A stretch of 19,090 nucleotides of DNA from CAJQHK01 sp038142525. GTDB lineage: Bacteria; Pseudomonadota; Alphaproteobacteria; Rickettsiales; UBA1997. This document shows, in pieces, positions 7,966 to 16,072 of this stretch (positions are counted from its first letter, which is position 1; every line of letters starts with the position of its first letter). The translations under genes and the position numbers were made by a program. Location of the stretch: contig JAYQKE010000021.1 of the NCBI GenBank assembly GCA_038142525.1, positions 1-19,090 on the forward strand, written 5' to 3'. The notes below the pieces were generated by a model. The model made no database searches, had not been told where the DNA came from, and worked only from the letters and a program-made list of their open reading frames with translations.

Positions 7966-8908
7966 TTACGCTGTATTTGGTAGTATTTTTCTAACCATAT
8001 AGAGATTAGCAAGGGATGATAGCATTTGTAATTGATTAGTATTCTTTTGTAAACCATTATATCTAACCTTTTATAATTTGAAATGGATGTTCAACTTTAG
8101 CTCGAACTGATGAAAATTGTTTATTCCTCTTTTTTTGCTTATTTGAAAGTTTTTTGTTAGATTTAGCTCTATTGGTTATACCATAAAATATATTGTGATT
8201 CCTACAAAATCTTTTTATTGCCTTATCATCATAGGCCTTGTCACCAAATAAAGAAGTTTCATCACCATGTAATAACTCCTCTGTTTTAGTAGAATCATGA
8301 GTCTTTAGCTGTCGTCGTGACAATAGAATGAATAATTGGCTTACCCTTAGTTTGCACACCAATATGAGACTTCATGCCAAAATAATAATTCTTCCCTTTC
8401 TTGGTAGAAGACATCTCTTGGTCCTTTTCCTCTTCTTGTTTTTGTACTAGTTGGAGCAGATATTAATGTCGCATCAGTTATCGTACCCTCCTTCAACAAA
8501 AGATCATTCTCTTCAAGATATGAATTTACCTCGTTAAATATAATCGACGATAAATTATGCTTTTCCAATAAATGACGGAATCTCAATATCACAGTCTCAT
8601 CCGGAACATTATCAATACCAATATCAATATTTAAGAATTTTTGAAAACTTATTCTATCATATATAGCATCCTCCATAGCTGGATCACTAAGACCAAACCA
8701 CTGCTGTAACAAATGAATCTTAAATATTAATAATAAATCTGTCACCTTCCTGCCACCGTAATCACTAGTACCATTAGGATAAAAAAGGCTCTATCTTATC
8801 AATCAATCTTTGCCATGGAATAATATCCGTCATTTGATTAAAAAACTTCTCCGCTCTTAATTTTCTAACAGAAATTGCTAATGAAAAAAATGATTCCTGG
8901 GTTGCCAT
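7966..8908 (-). pseudogene. IS5-family DDE transposase (frameshifted)
   Basis: The reconstructed protein is about 314 residues, starting at ATG 8908 (MATQESFFSLAISVRKLRAE) and ending at TAA 7968-7966. Conserved IS5 blocks appear in order: TDLLLIFKIHLLQQWFGLSD, then VPDETVILRFRHLLEKH, then the first catalytic Asp in GTITDATLISAPTSTK. These are followed by YYFGMKSHIGV, LFGDKAYDD with the second Asp, VRAKVEHPF with the catalytic Glu, and RYNGLQKNTNQLQML at the end. Frame changes lie near 8785 (extra base in an A6/T6 run), 8385, 8300 and 8070. All catalytic residues remain in some frame, but the enzyme cannot be made as one chain as written. Confidence 0.88.
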
Positions 8909-8950
8909 AATTATATATTTTATTTGAATTTAATATATCAATAATAAGCA

Positions 8951-8975
8951 AAAAAGCTAGATAAATCAAGCTTTT
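8951..8975 (-). terminator. terminator-like hairpin upstream of the transposase inside the IS
   Basis: Read on the minus strand, AAAAGCT (from 8975) and AGCTTTT (to 8952) form a 7-bp stem with an 11-nt loop, followed by a T-rich tail. It lies between the right inverted repeat and the transposase start, so it could block transcripts entering from outside the element, a protective device known in several IS families. Function is inferred. Confidence 0.35.
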
Positions 8976-9092
8976 CTGGCTATTTTTATCAAATAAATTC
9001 AAACAAAATTTTATAAAATAACTTTGCTAAACTTTGGCAAAAATAAACAGTTTCAAATCTATAAATTAGATAATTGGTTTTTCAGAGGTTCC

Positions 9093-9096
9093 TTAA
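9093..9096. repeat. target-site duplication TTAA, right copy
   Basis: TTAA immediately follows the right inverted repeat TCAGAGGTTCC and matches the copy at 7766-7769. The HsdR sequence continues directly afterward as SNGVNVIYRKDGE. Confidence 0.75.
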
Positions 9097-11970
9097 GTAA
9101 TGGCGTTAATGTAATTTATCGTAAAGATGGTGAGACCAGAGGCGATTATGTGCGTTTAATTGATTTTGATAATATCCAAAATAACGATTTTAAAGTTGTT
9201 AATCAATTTACAATTACGGGTAACGGGCAAAATAAAAGACCTGATGTAATTTTGTTTGTTAATGGCTTACCTTTAGTGGTAATTGAGTTTAAAAATCCAG
9301 CAGATGAAAACGCCACTATTAATTCGGCTTTTAGGCAAATAGGCACTTATAAAGAAAGCATCCCAAATTTATTCTTTTATAATAGTTTTATTATTATTTC
9401 TGATGGGCTTGAGGCAAAGGCTGGCACAATTTCAAGTGGCTTTTCTCGTTTTATGTCTTGGAAAAGTGCTGATGGCAAAAATCTTGCAAGCAATCTTGAT
9501 CCAAGATTGGAGACTATGATTTTAGGAATGTTGAATAAAGAAACTTTGCTTGATTTAGTTCGTCATTTTATAACTTTTGAAGAAAGCACTTTTACCCACT
9601 CCAAAACAAATATAAAAACAATTACTACTGTAAAAAAGCTGGCTAGTTATCATCAATATTATGCAGTTAATAAAGCAGTTTTGTCTGTTAGAGGGGCTGA
9701 CTAGCGAAAATGGCGACCAAAAAGGTGGGGTAATTTGGCATACTCAAGGTTCTGGCAAGTCATTATCAATGGTTTTTACAACTGCCAAATTGGTTTTATC
9801 GCTTAATAACCCAACAATTTTGGTAATAACTGATAGAAATGATCTAGATGATCAGCTTTTTGATACTTTTTGACCAGCAAACAACTATTAAGGCAAACGC
9901 CAGTTCAGGCTGAAAATAGAGAGGATTTAAAAAAATTATTAAAAGTAGCAAGTGGTGGTATTGTCTTTACAACCATTCAAAAATTCAGGCCAGATGAAGG
10001 AAATATCTATGAAGAATTATCAAATCGTAAAAACATTGTAGTTATTGCTGATGAGGCGCACCGCACCCAATATGGTTTTAAAGCCAAAATAATAGATGAA
10101 AAAGATGATAATGGTAACAAAATTGGTGAAAAAATCGTTTATGGCTTTGCTAAATATATGCGAGATGCATTGCCTAACGCAACTTATCTTGGTTTTACTG
10201 GAACACCAATTGAAAAAACTGATGCTAACACGCCAGCAGTTTTTGGCAATTATGTTGATATTTATGACATAGCAAGAGCAGTTGAAGATGGAGCAACTGT
10301 TAAAATATTTTATGAAAGCAGACTTGCTAAAATTAATTTAAGCGATGAGGGAAAGCAGTTAATAGCTGATTTAGATGAAAAAATAGAAAAACAAGATTTA
10401 TCTGACGATCAAAAAGCAAAGGCAAAATGGACACAGCTTGAAGCATTGGTAGGTGACAAAGAAAGAATAAAGGCTATTGCTAAAGATATTGCCCTTCACT
10501 TTGAAGAGAGGCAAAAAGCCTTTGATGGTAAAGCAATGATTGTGGCAATGTCTCGAAGAATTGAAAGCTCTTTTTATATCAAGAAATAATTAATTTAAAA
10601 CCAAACTGGCATCATAAAGATTTAGATAAAGGGGCGATTAAAGTTGTAATGACAGCTAGCTCTAGTGATGGCCCAGAAATTGCAGGGGCATCATACAAGT
10701 AAATCGCAAAGAAGAAAATTGGCTGATAGAATGAAAAATCCCGATGATGAATTAAAATTGGTTATTGTGCGCGATATGTGGCTTACTGGCTTTGATGCTC
10801 CTGTGATGAATGGAATTTATATTGATAAGCCAATGAAAGGACATAATTTGATGCAGGCTATTGCTAGGGTTAATCGTGTTTATAAAGATAAGGCTGGTGG
10901 TTTGGTGGTTGATTATTTAGGAATTGCTTCTGACTTAAAAAAGCACTTTTTTTTTTTTATTCAGACAGTGGAGGAAAAGGTGATCCAGCAATTGAGCAAG
11001 AACAGGCTGTAAGCCCTAATGTTAGAAAAGTTAGAAACTATTTCTCAGATGTTTTATGGATTTTCTTATGAAGAATATTTTGATGCGCCCACAAGTAAAA
11101 AACTTTCTATAATTTTGGCTAGCGAAAATCATATTTTAGGAATAGAAAATGGCAAAAGAGATTTACCCACGAGGTGTCAGCTCTTTCAAAAGCATTTTCA
11201 ATTGCCATTCCTCATAAGCAAGCAATGGATGCCAAAGAAGAAATAGCATTTTTCCAAGCAATAAAAGCAAGATTATGCAAATTTGAAACTAATTCTAGTT
11301 ATAGCAATAATGAAGAAATGGAAACGGCAATTAGACAGATTGTCGATGAATCTATTGTTTCTGATAAAATAGTAGATGTATTTGATGCCGCAGGAATAAA
11401 GAAGCCAGATATATCAATTCTTTCTGAAGATTTCTTACTAGAAATAAAAAATATGGAGCATAAAAATTTGGCCATTGAGACCTTAAAAAGATTTTAAATG
11501 ATGAAATTAAATCTCGCACCAAAACAAACCTTATTCAAAGCAAATCTTTTATGGAAATCTTGCAAAATTCTATTAATAGATATCATAATAAAATCTTAAC
11601 TGCAAATTGAAGTTATTGATGAGTTAATTAAATTAGCAAAAGATATAAGTTCAAAAGATAAAGAATCTCAAAAAATGGGACTGACAGAATTTGAATATGC
11701 TTTTTATAGTGCTGTTGCAGATAATGAAAGTGCTAAAGAACTTATGCAAAAAGATAAATTAAGAGAATTAGCAATTACCTTAACAAAAAAAATTAAACAA
11801 AATGCATCGATTGATTGGACTATTAAGGGAAAGTGTTAAAGCAAAATTGAGAAGGCAATTAAAAGAACTTTAAGGAAATATGGATATCCGCCAGATATGA
11901 AAAAACTCGCCATTGATAATGTTTTAAAACAAGCTGAAAAACTAATTGCTAATCAAATTAATAATTAATT

Positions 11971-12928
11971 ATGCTAGAAAGACTTAAAAAAATTGATTTG
12001 AGGAAAAGCTTGGAAATCTGAAGACCAAGAATTTACTCCTTGGCTTGCAGGTGAAGAAAATCTTGAATTACTTGGAGATACGATTGGAATTGAGCTAGAA
12101 TTAGTTGGCAGGGAAAAAGATATGGGGCCTTTTAGGGCTGATATTTTGTGCAAAAATGTCAGAGGATGAATCTTGGGTTTTGATAGAAAATCAAATTGAA
12201 AAAACAGATCACAAGCACCTTGGTCAATTAATGACTTATGCATCAGGATTAGAGGCGGTAACTATTATATGGATTGCATCAAAATTTACCGAAGAACATA
12301 GAAAATCTTTAGATTGGTTAAATGAAATAACTGACAAAAGATTTAAATTTTTTGGTCTTGAAATTGAGTTATTTCAAATTGGGAATTCTCCATATGCTCC
12401 AAGATTTAATGTTATCTCAATGCCAAATAATTGGGGAAAATCAGTATCAAGCGACTAAAAATATCAGTGAAAGGATTGAATCAGAAACCAAAATTTTGCA
12501 ATATAAATATTGGCAACAATTGGTTGATTTTATAAAAGAATCAGGGTCAAAGTTAAAACCACAGGACCCAAGACCAAGGCATTGGCAAACTTTTGCTATT
12601 GGTAGGAGTGGTTTTAATCTGTCGGCAACAATTAATACTCAAAACAATAAAGTAGCAGTAGAGCTTTGGATTACCGACAAAAAAAATGCTAAATCATTTT
12701 TTAAATTGTTAGAATTAGAAAAGGGAAAAAATAGAAAACGAGATTGGTGACAAACTTGAATGGAGAGAAAATCCTGATAAAACATCTTCGAAAATTATTA
12801 TAGCTAAAGATTTTAACCCCACAGTCCAAGATAATTGGGGTAATCAGCATGGTTGGTTAAAAGAAAATATAGAGAGGTTTGATAGTATTTTTAGAACAAG
12901 AATTAAAGTTCTGAGAGTGGAAAATTAA
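11971..12928 (+). pseudogene. DUF4268 domain protein, predicted nuclease-fold (four frameshifts)
   Basis: The gene starts at ATG 11971, 2 nt after the hsdR stop, and ends at TAA 12926-12928, about 318 residues. The N-terminal half (MLERLKKIDLR, then FTPWLAGEENLELLGDTIG, FRADILCK, WVLIENQIEKTDHKHLGQL) has the Asp and E-N-Q pattern of a PD-(D/E)XK-like fold. The C-terminal half (YWQQLVDFIKESGSKLK, then HWQTFAIGRSGFNLSATI, AVELWITDKKNAKSFF) is the DUF4268 domain. Frame changes lie near 12010, 12155, 12445 and 12728. Such proteins are often encoded near type I restriction or phage-defence genes. A DNA-cleaving or DNA-binding role is plausible but unproven. The tight spacing shows it is part of the hsd operon. 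Confidence 0.75.
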
Positions 12929-12937
12929 TTGTAAATC

Positions 12938-13682
12938 ATGAACAGCTTTTCGAATAAGACTTTAGAAGAAATTGGTAGCTATGTTTACGCTTTATTTGAC
13001 CCAATAAAGCACGAAGTTTTTTATATTGGAAAAGGTAAACAAAATAGAGTTTTTTTAATCATGCTAAATTAACCAAAGACATAATTGATAGTGATGATTA
13101 TGAATTTAAAAAATCTTTAAAAATTGATAGAATTACAAATATCATAAATTCTGGTAACCAAGTTGGTCATTTCATATTAAGGCATGGATTAAGTGATAAA
13201 GAAGCTTTTGAAGTTGAAGCTACATTAATTGATTTTATAAATTTTGATAAATTTAAGAATTTTAATTTATCAAATGAAGTTTCTGGTCATTATTCTATAG
13301 AAAAAGGCATTGCTACTGCTAGTGAAGTAGAAAATATTTATCATGCAAAACCGATAACAATACAGGATTTTAAACATAATATTTTAATCATTAACATAAA
13401 TAAGACTTATATTAGGGGTAATGACATTTATGATGCTGTTAGAAAATATTGGAAAATAGATATTAAAAGAGCTAAAAAATGGATTTTGTAGTTGGTGAAT
13501 ATAGAGGTATATTAAGGGCTATTTATAAGCCAGAAAATTGGTTTAAACAGGAATCAACTGGAAGGTATTACTTTGAAGGACAGGAGATTGTAGATAAAAA
13601 AATATGTGATATTTATTTAGGAAAATTTTTTGCTAACAAAAAGAAGGGACAAGCAAATCCGGTTAGATATATTGAGATTTAG
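12938..13682 (+). pseudogene. GIY-YIG nuclease domain protein, LEM-3-like (two frameshifts)
   Basis: The gene starts at ATG 12938, 9 nt after the DUF4268 gene, and ends at TAG 13680-13682, about 247 residues. The N-terminus has the GIY-YIG core: SYVYALFDP (residues 14-22), FYIGKGKQNRVF with the catalytic Arg, and a Glu in EAFEVEATLIDF. This variant, with GKGKxNR after YIG, resembles the LEM-3-like GIY-YIG group. The C-terminal half (AVRKYWKIDIKRAKK, then VVGEYRGILRAIYKP) is a second conserved region often seen with it. Frame changes lie at the T7 run near 13055 and the A6 run near 13479. Expected activity is DNA strand cleavage. As the last gene of the operon it converges with the prophage genes, overlapping the next stop codon by 4 nt. 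Confidence 0.75.
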
Positions 13683-13972
13683 TTTGTAGATTTAGCATAA
13701 ATTTTTAGATTTTTATTATCTGCCTTAAATTCGCCAATATATTGAAAAACCAAACCTTTGGTCTTTTTCTGAATTTTAAGACTAAAATTGGAAATTTCTG
13801 ATTTATCTGAATCGAAAAAATCATTTAAACTTTCCCAATATTTCTCAGATAGGTCACTGGTAAAATAGCCAATTGCTCTTGTAAAAACTTCCAGCAGTTG
13901 TTCAATTTCACTATCAGAGCATTTATCGCTTCTAATATCTTCAACGATACCTTGGTAAATTAAATTGCTCAT
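13679..13972 (-). CDS. hypothetical protein, 97 residues
   Basis: This is an intact small acidic gene whose ATG overlaps the stop codon of the preceding gene (TAATG), so the two are translationally coupled. I recognise no family. It is soluble, with an Asp/Glu-rich helical N-terminal half (EDIRSDKCSDSEIEQLLEVF) and a Lys-rich, strand-like C-terminus. It is separated from the lysis cassette by a terminator, which suggests independent expression, as for phage moron or anti-defence genes. Its 3' end overlaps the GIY-YIG gene tail-to-tail. Confidence 0.6.
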   Translation of the reverse strand: MSNLIYQGIVEDIRSDKCSDSEIEQLLEVFTRAIGYFTSDLSEKYWESLNDFFDSDKSEISNFSLKIQKKTKGLVFQYIGEFKADNKNLKIYAKSTN

Positions 13973-14157
13973 TATTTTTTAATTTTTGATTTATTATCGG
14001 CGTTAATTCCATCAACCAGTAGAACTAAATCCTTCATCCAGGATTGATTATTTTTGGTTTGCTCCTCTTTTAAAATTTTGTAAAAATCTTCACAAAATTT
14101 AGGATTTGTTGCGGGTAAAAATTTATTAAAAAATGTTAAAACTTCAGAATTTTTCAT
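13972..14157 (-). CDS. hypothetical protein, 61 residues
   Basis: This intact small gene starts at ATG 14157 and is coupled to the following 97-residue gene by a TAATG overlap. It is rich in Lys, Asn and Phe, predicted helical and without membrane segments (residues 1-14 MKNSEVLTFFNKFL). No family is recognised. It follows the lysis-cassette terminator by about 30 bp, so it probably has its own promoter or depends on read-through. Confidence 0.55.
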   Translation of the reverse strand: MKNSEVLTFFNKFLPATNPKFCEDFYKILKEEQTKNNQSWMKDLVLLVDGINADNKSKIKK

Positions 14158-14182
14158 AAGCTAATTTGATTGATATTTTTTA

Positions 14183-14202
14183 TTAAAAAGCCTTTTAAGG
14201 CT
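14183..14202 (-). terminator. intrinsic terminator of the prophage lysis operon
   Basis: On the minus strand, AGCCTT (14202-14197), a 2-nt loop and AAGGCT (14194-14189) form a perfect 6-bp stem followed directly by TTTTAATA. It lies 75 bp after the o-spanin stop codon. The rest of the gap 14203-14276 shows nothing notable. Confidence 0.6.
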
Positions 14203-14276
14203 AGGTATATATTAGCTTTGTAAGGTTTGTCTATCAAGTCAATTAGTGCTATTTTTCTTAAATAGATGCTGATTTT

Positions 14277-14495
14277 CTAACTACATCTTTCTTCAAATTC
14301 CTGATTAAAATTATCAATCTGACGAAGCGTTTCTTCACTTAATAAATTTAACTCTGACTCAGTTATTGTGATAGGATTTGCCCAAAGGCAGAGATTATTT
14401 ACGGACGTATTTTTGCATCCGGCGCTTAACAGTAGAAACACTATCATTCCTACGATTAATTTGCCTCTTTTTAGATTTTTTTGCATCGCTAACAT
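14277..14495 (-). CDS. Rz1-like o-spanin lipoprotein
   Basis: A lipoprotein signal is clear: two Lys/Arg in NLKRGKL, a hydrophobic run MIVFLLL, then the lipobox SAGC, whose Cys codon is near 14417. The mature part is short (about 45 residues) and ends with TLRQIDNFNQEFEERC, a pattern seen in Rz1-like proteins of alphaproteobacterial prophages. The frame is open upstream to 14552, but the likely starts are ATG at 14495 or 14486, giving a standard-length signal. The gene overlaps the 3' third of the i-spanin gene in another frame. Anchored in the outer membrane, it would pair with the i-spanin to fuse the membranes in the last step of lysis. Confidence 0.75.
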   Translation of the reverse strand: MLAMQKNLKRGKLIVGMIVFLLLSAGCKNTSVNNLCLWANPITITESELNLLSEETLRQIDNFNQEFEERCS

Positions 14496-14610
14496 TATTT
14501 TTGAGTTGCTTAATTTTTTCTGATTTTTTGCCTTTAAAAAATCCAAAGCCAAAAATGGCGCAAATTCCCGCTAAAGATATCACTGATTTGATTATTAGTC
14601 CTTCGAGCAT
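14395..14610 (-). CDS. Rz-like i-spanin
   Basis: This 71-residue protein has one N-terminal membrane segment (about residues 5-25, IIKSVISLAGICAIFGFGFF) followed by a highly charged helix (KGKKSEKIKQLKNNVSDAKK and on to the C-terminus), the layout of an inner-membrane spanin. It starts 16 nt inside the end of the holin-like gene, and the o-spanin gene starts within it in a different frame, the classic overlapping Rz/Rz1 arrangement. The C-terminal charged region ending MQKYVRK may contact the o-spanin in the periplasm. It is short compared with Rz of lambda but similar to small alphaproteobacterial versions. Confidence 0.65.
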   Translation of the reverse strand: MLEGLIIKSVISLAGICAIFGFGFFKGKKSEKIKQLKNNVSDAKKSKKRQINRRNDSVSTVKRRMQKYVRK

Positions 14611-14843
14611 TTTCTTTTAATATTGATTCCTTTCTCAAACACGCCAACGCCAAGCAATCCACCACCTGATATTAAAAACATGTTAATAATGCCAAGTGCA
14701 GTTCTTGCATCTGCCGCACCTCGATAAAGTGAGTAAGCAAATAATATGGTAGAAAATATTATGCCTGTCGCTAGTAATATTGATCCCCATAATCTTTTGG
14801 AGGATTTATTGCCTTTGGAGTCTTGTAAAAAATTATTTGTCAT
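14595..14843 (-). CDS. holin-like small membrane protein
   Basis: The 82-residue protein has a charged N-terminus (MTNNFLQDSKGNKSSKR) and two membrane segments, about residues 19-40 (WGSILLATGIIFSTILFAYS) and 51-68 (IINMFLISGGGLLGVGVF), then a Lys-rich tail. Size, topology and position between endonuclease VII and the spanins, with the endolysin upstream, fit a holin that lets the endolysin reach the cell wall. It overlaps the genes on both sides. No specific holin family is recognised, so the assignment rests on topology and context. Confidence 0.6.
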   Translation of the reverse strand: MTNNFLQDSKGNKSSKRLWGSILLATGIIFSTILFAYSLYRGAADARTALGIINMFLISGGGLLGVGVFEKGINIKRKCSKD

Positions 14844-15365
14844 ATTTGTTAATCTCTTGTTGGTTCAAATTATTTGTTGCTTTATTTAACATAATTGAAA
14901 TTCCTTGCATATAGCCTGCAAAAAAGCTGTTGGCATACTTTGCTTCTTTAATTTTATGTAGGAAAATATACTTGATTAATTTCAAGGAAGATGACGGATC
15001 TTCGTTAAGCTGGGATAAGGCTTGATTACATCTATGACATAATAAGCCTCTTACCTTGCCAGTTTTATGACAATGATCCACAAGAAAATATTTATCAGTT
15101 TTTCTGACGTGTTCTTTTTTACCGCAGATAGCGCAAGAGTGGTTTTGAAAAGCTAATAATTTTTCATATTGCTTGAGAGTTATGCCATACCTGGTTCTAT
15201 ATTTTTGCTCTCTTTTCTTTTCTGGATTTTTTTAGACCATTCTCTAAGATATTTATTTCGACATTCTTTGCAATCATAACGCCTTGTATTACGCATTTTA
15301 TGAAAATGTGAAATAGGCTTGCTTTGTTTACATTTACTGCATATTTTGAAATTTTCACCTATCAT
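14833..15365 (-). CDS. recombination endonuclease VII-like protein (one frameshift)
   Basis: Reconstructed as about 177 residues from ATG 15365, four nt into the endolysin stop region. The N-terminus is a small zinc-binding motif (CSKCKQSKPISHFHKM, then CKECRNKYLREW). After a shift at the A7 run near 15230 the next segment reads RYGITLKQYEKLL, then SCAICGKKE, LVDHCHKTGKVRGLLC and CNQALSQLNEDP. This is the His-Me finger nuclease core of endonuclease VII with its CxxC zinc ligands. The enzyme cuts branched DNA in phage replication and packaging. Its place within a lysis cassette is common in alphaproteobacterial prophages. The C-terminal 35 residues are not recognisable. Confidence 0.82.
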
Positions 15366-15772
15366 TTTATAACCAATTCAAAATGAACTAAATCATTAAA
15401 TTTATTATTTCTAACATCTAAAGTTTTATCCCAAGATCCACCCCATCTGATTTTAATTCCCAGTTGATTTGCAACTCCCAAAACATAACCAGAAAATAGG
15501 TAAAAATTATCGGCGCAATCCCAATCAATATTTGGTTTTTTTATATGGTAAGGAGCTACATCAACAGCTAGGCTTGGAGTGTTATTATGCTTACTCTTGC
15601 CAGCTTTTAATTTTGATTTACCTTGATTAAAAAGCTCTTCTTGCTCTTCATTTGACCTGTGACCTTCAAGAATTGTGCAATCATAATGCTTGATTACTTC
15701 ATTGAAGAGTTTCTGCAAATCGGCATGACAGCTTGATAATTGCTCTTTTGATCTTCTTCCGAATTGAGGCAT
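15362..15772 (-). CDS. M15-family peptidase, phage endolysin
   Basis: This intact 136-residue protein is a VanY/L-alanyl-D-glutamate-type M15 peptidase. Zinc ligands and catalytic residues are visible: SKHNNTPSLAVDVAPY gives the first His and Asp (HxxxxxSxxxD pattern), and FNDLVHFEL gives the Glu/His pair near the end. RWGGSWD is also a family hallmark. It has no signal peptide, so it should leave through the holin. It would cut peptidoglycan stem peptides at host lysis. Genes before and after it belong to the prophage cassette; the endonuclease VII gene starts at its stop codon. Confidence 0.9.
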   Translation of the reverse strand: MPQFGRRSKEQLSSCHADLQKLFNEVIKHYDCTILEGHRSNEEQEELFNQGKSKLKAGKSKHNNTPSLAVDVAPYHIKKPNIDWDCADNFYLFSGYVLGVANQLGIKIRWGGSWDKTLDVRNNKFNDLVHFELVIK

Positions 15773-15780
15773 TTCTTTGT

Positions 15781-16072
15781 TTATTTAAAATTAATATTAT
15801 CACCAATGAGTGCTATGAATCCTGCGGTAATTAAGGTCATAAATCCAAAAACCATCCATCTGATAAAAACCTTGAATGCATGCTTTTTTGCCATGCGAAA
15901 TGATTTGAGTAATTCACGAAGATTTGCTATATCCATATAGGCTAAATCATCATCTAAACCAATTTCTTTTGAGAGCGACTTTAGCACCTTGTTTTGAAGC
16001 CTTGATTAAAAGAGCCTCAAGCTCAATTTCGCTCAAGGAGATATGTTTTTCTTTTTCGTCTTTTTTAAGCAT
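15781..16072 (-). CDS. DUF6127-like small membrane protein (one frameshift)
   Basis: The gene starts at ATG 16072, directly abutting the gpD stop (TAAATG), and ends at 15781, about 96 residues. The first frame gives SLSEIELEALLIKASKQGAK; the second, after a shift near 15975, gives EIGLDDDLAYMDIANLRELL, then KSFRMAKKHAFKVFIRW and one membrane segment (MVFGFMTLITAGFIALIG). The pattern of GLDDxxAxxDIxxLRxLLxxFRxAK followed by a single C-terminal membrane helix matches the DUF6127 group, common in alphaproteobacterial prophages next to the endolysin gene. Function is unknown; a lysis or membrane role is possible from context. Confidence 0.65.

Larger units (their letters stand above)
7770..9092 (-). 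mobile_element. IS5-family insertion sequence in hsdR
   Basis: The 1323-bp element is bounded by perfect 11-bp inverted repeats, GGAACCTCTGA at 7770-7780 and its complement at 9082-9092, flanked by TTAA duplications. It carries one leftward transposase gene (7966-8908) with DDE residues. Non-coding flanks are long for this family: about 195 bp after the transposase, holding two inverted repeats, and about 184 bp before it, holding a terminator-like hairpin. Size, ends and transposase agree on the IS5 family; the subgroup is less certain. The intact ends and target duplication point to a recent insertion. Confidence 0.88.
7490..11968 (+). pseudogene. hsdR: type I restriction endonuclease subunit R, interrupted by an IS and many frameshifts
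   Basis: HsdR is the ATP-driven translocase and nuclease of the type I complex. Without the 1327 bp added by the insertion, the gene is 3152 bp, about 1050 residues, normal for HsdR. Part one is 7490-7768, and coding resumes at 9096 in the matching frame. The nuclease site is visible as Asp (9243-9245) and E-x-K (9285-9293, VVIEFKNP). Helicase motifs follow: Walker A TQGSGKS (9742-9762), DEAH (10050-10061), GFTGTP (10191-10208) and QAIARVNRV (from 10854). The end matches the HsdR helical domain (LKRTLRKYGYPPD). Frame changes are seen near 9690, 9867, 10565, 10670, 10950 (T12 run), 11010, 11160, 11480, 11606 and 11825. The start ATG has no clear ribosome binding site. As written it cannot make HsdR; the IS alone would inactivate restriction. 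Confidence 0.92.

Noticed and set aside
9024..9095. HsdR fragment starting at 9024 as a true start
   Set aside because: The first residues (to about residue 24) are encoded by the IS right end and are not HsdR-like; HsdR resumes only at 9096.
324..13682. TGA stops inside genes read as tryptophan (alternative genetic code)
   Set aside because: The continuation after the stops lies in a different frame, and TGG is used at conserved Trp positions. TAA and TAG also end the broken frames, so frameshifts explain the breaks.
14496..14552. Upstream ATG at 14552 as the o-spanin start
   Set aside because: It would add about 20 charged residues before the signal peptide; the ATGs at 14495 or 14486 give a normal lipoprotein signal.
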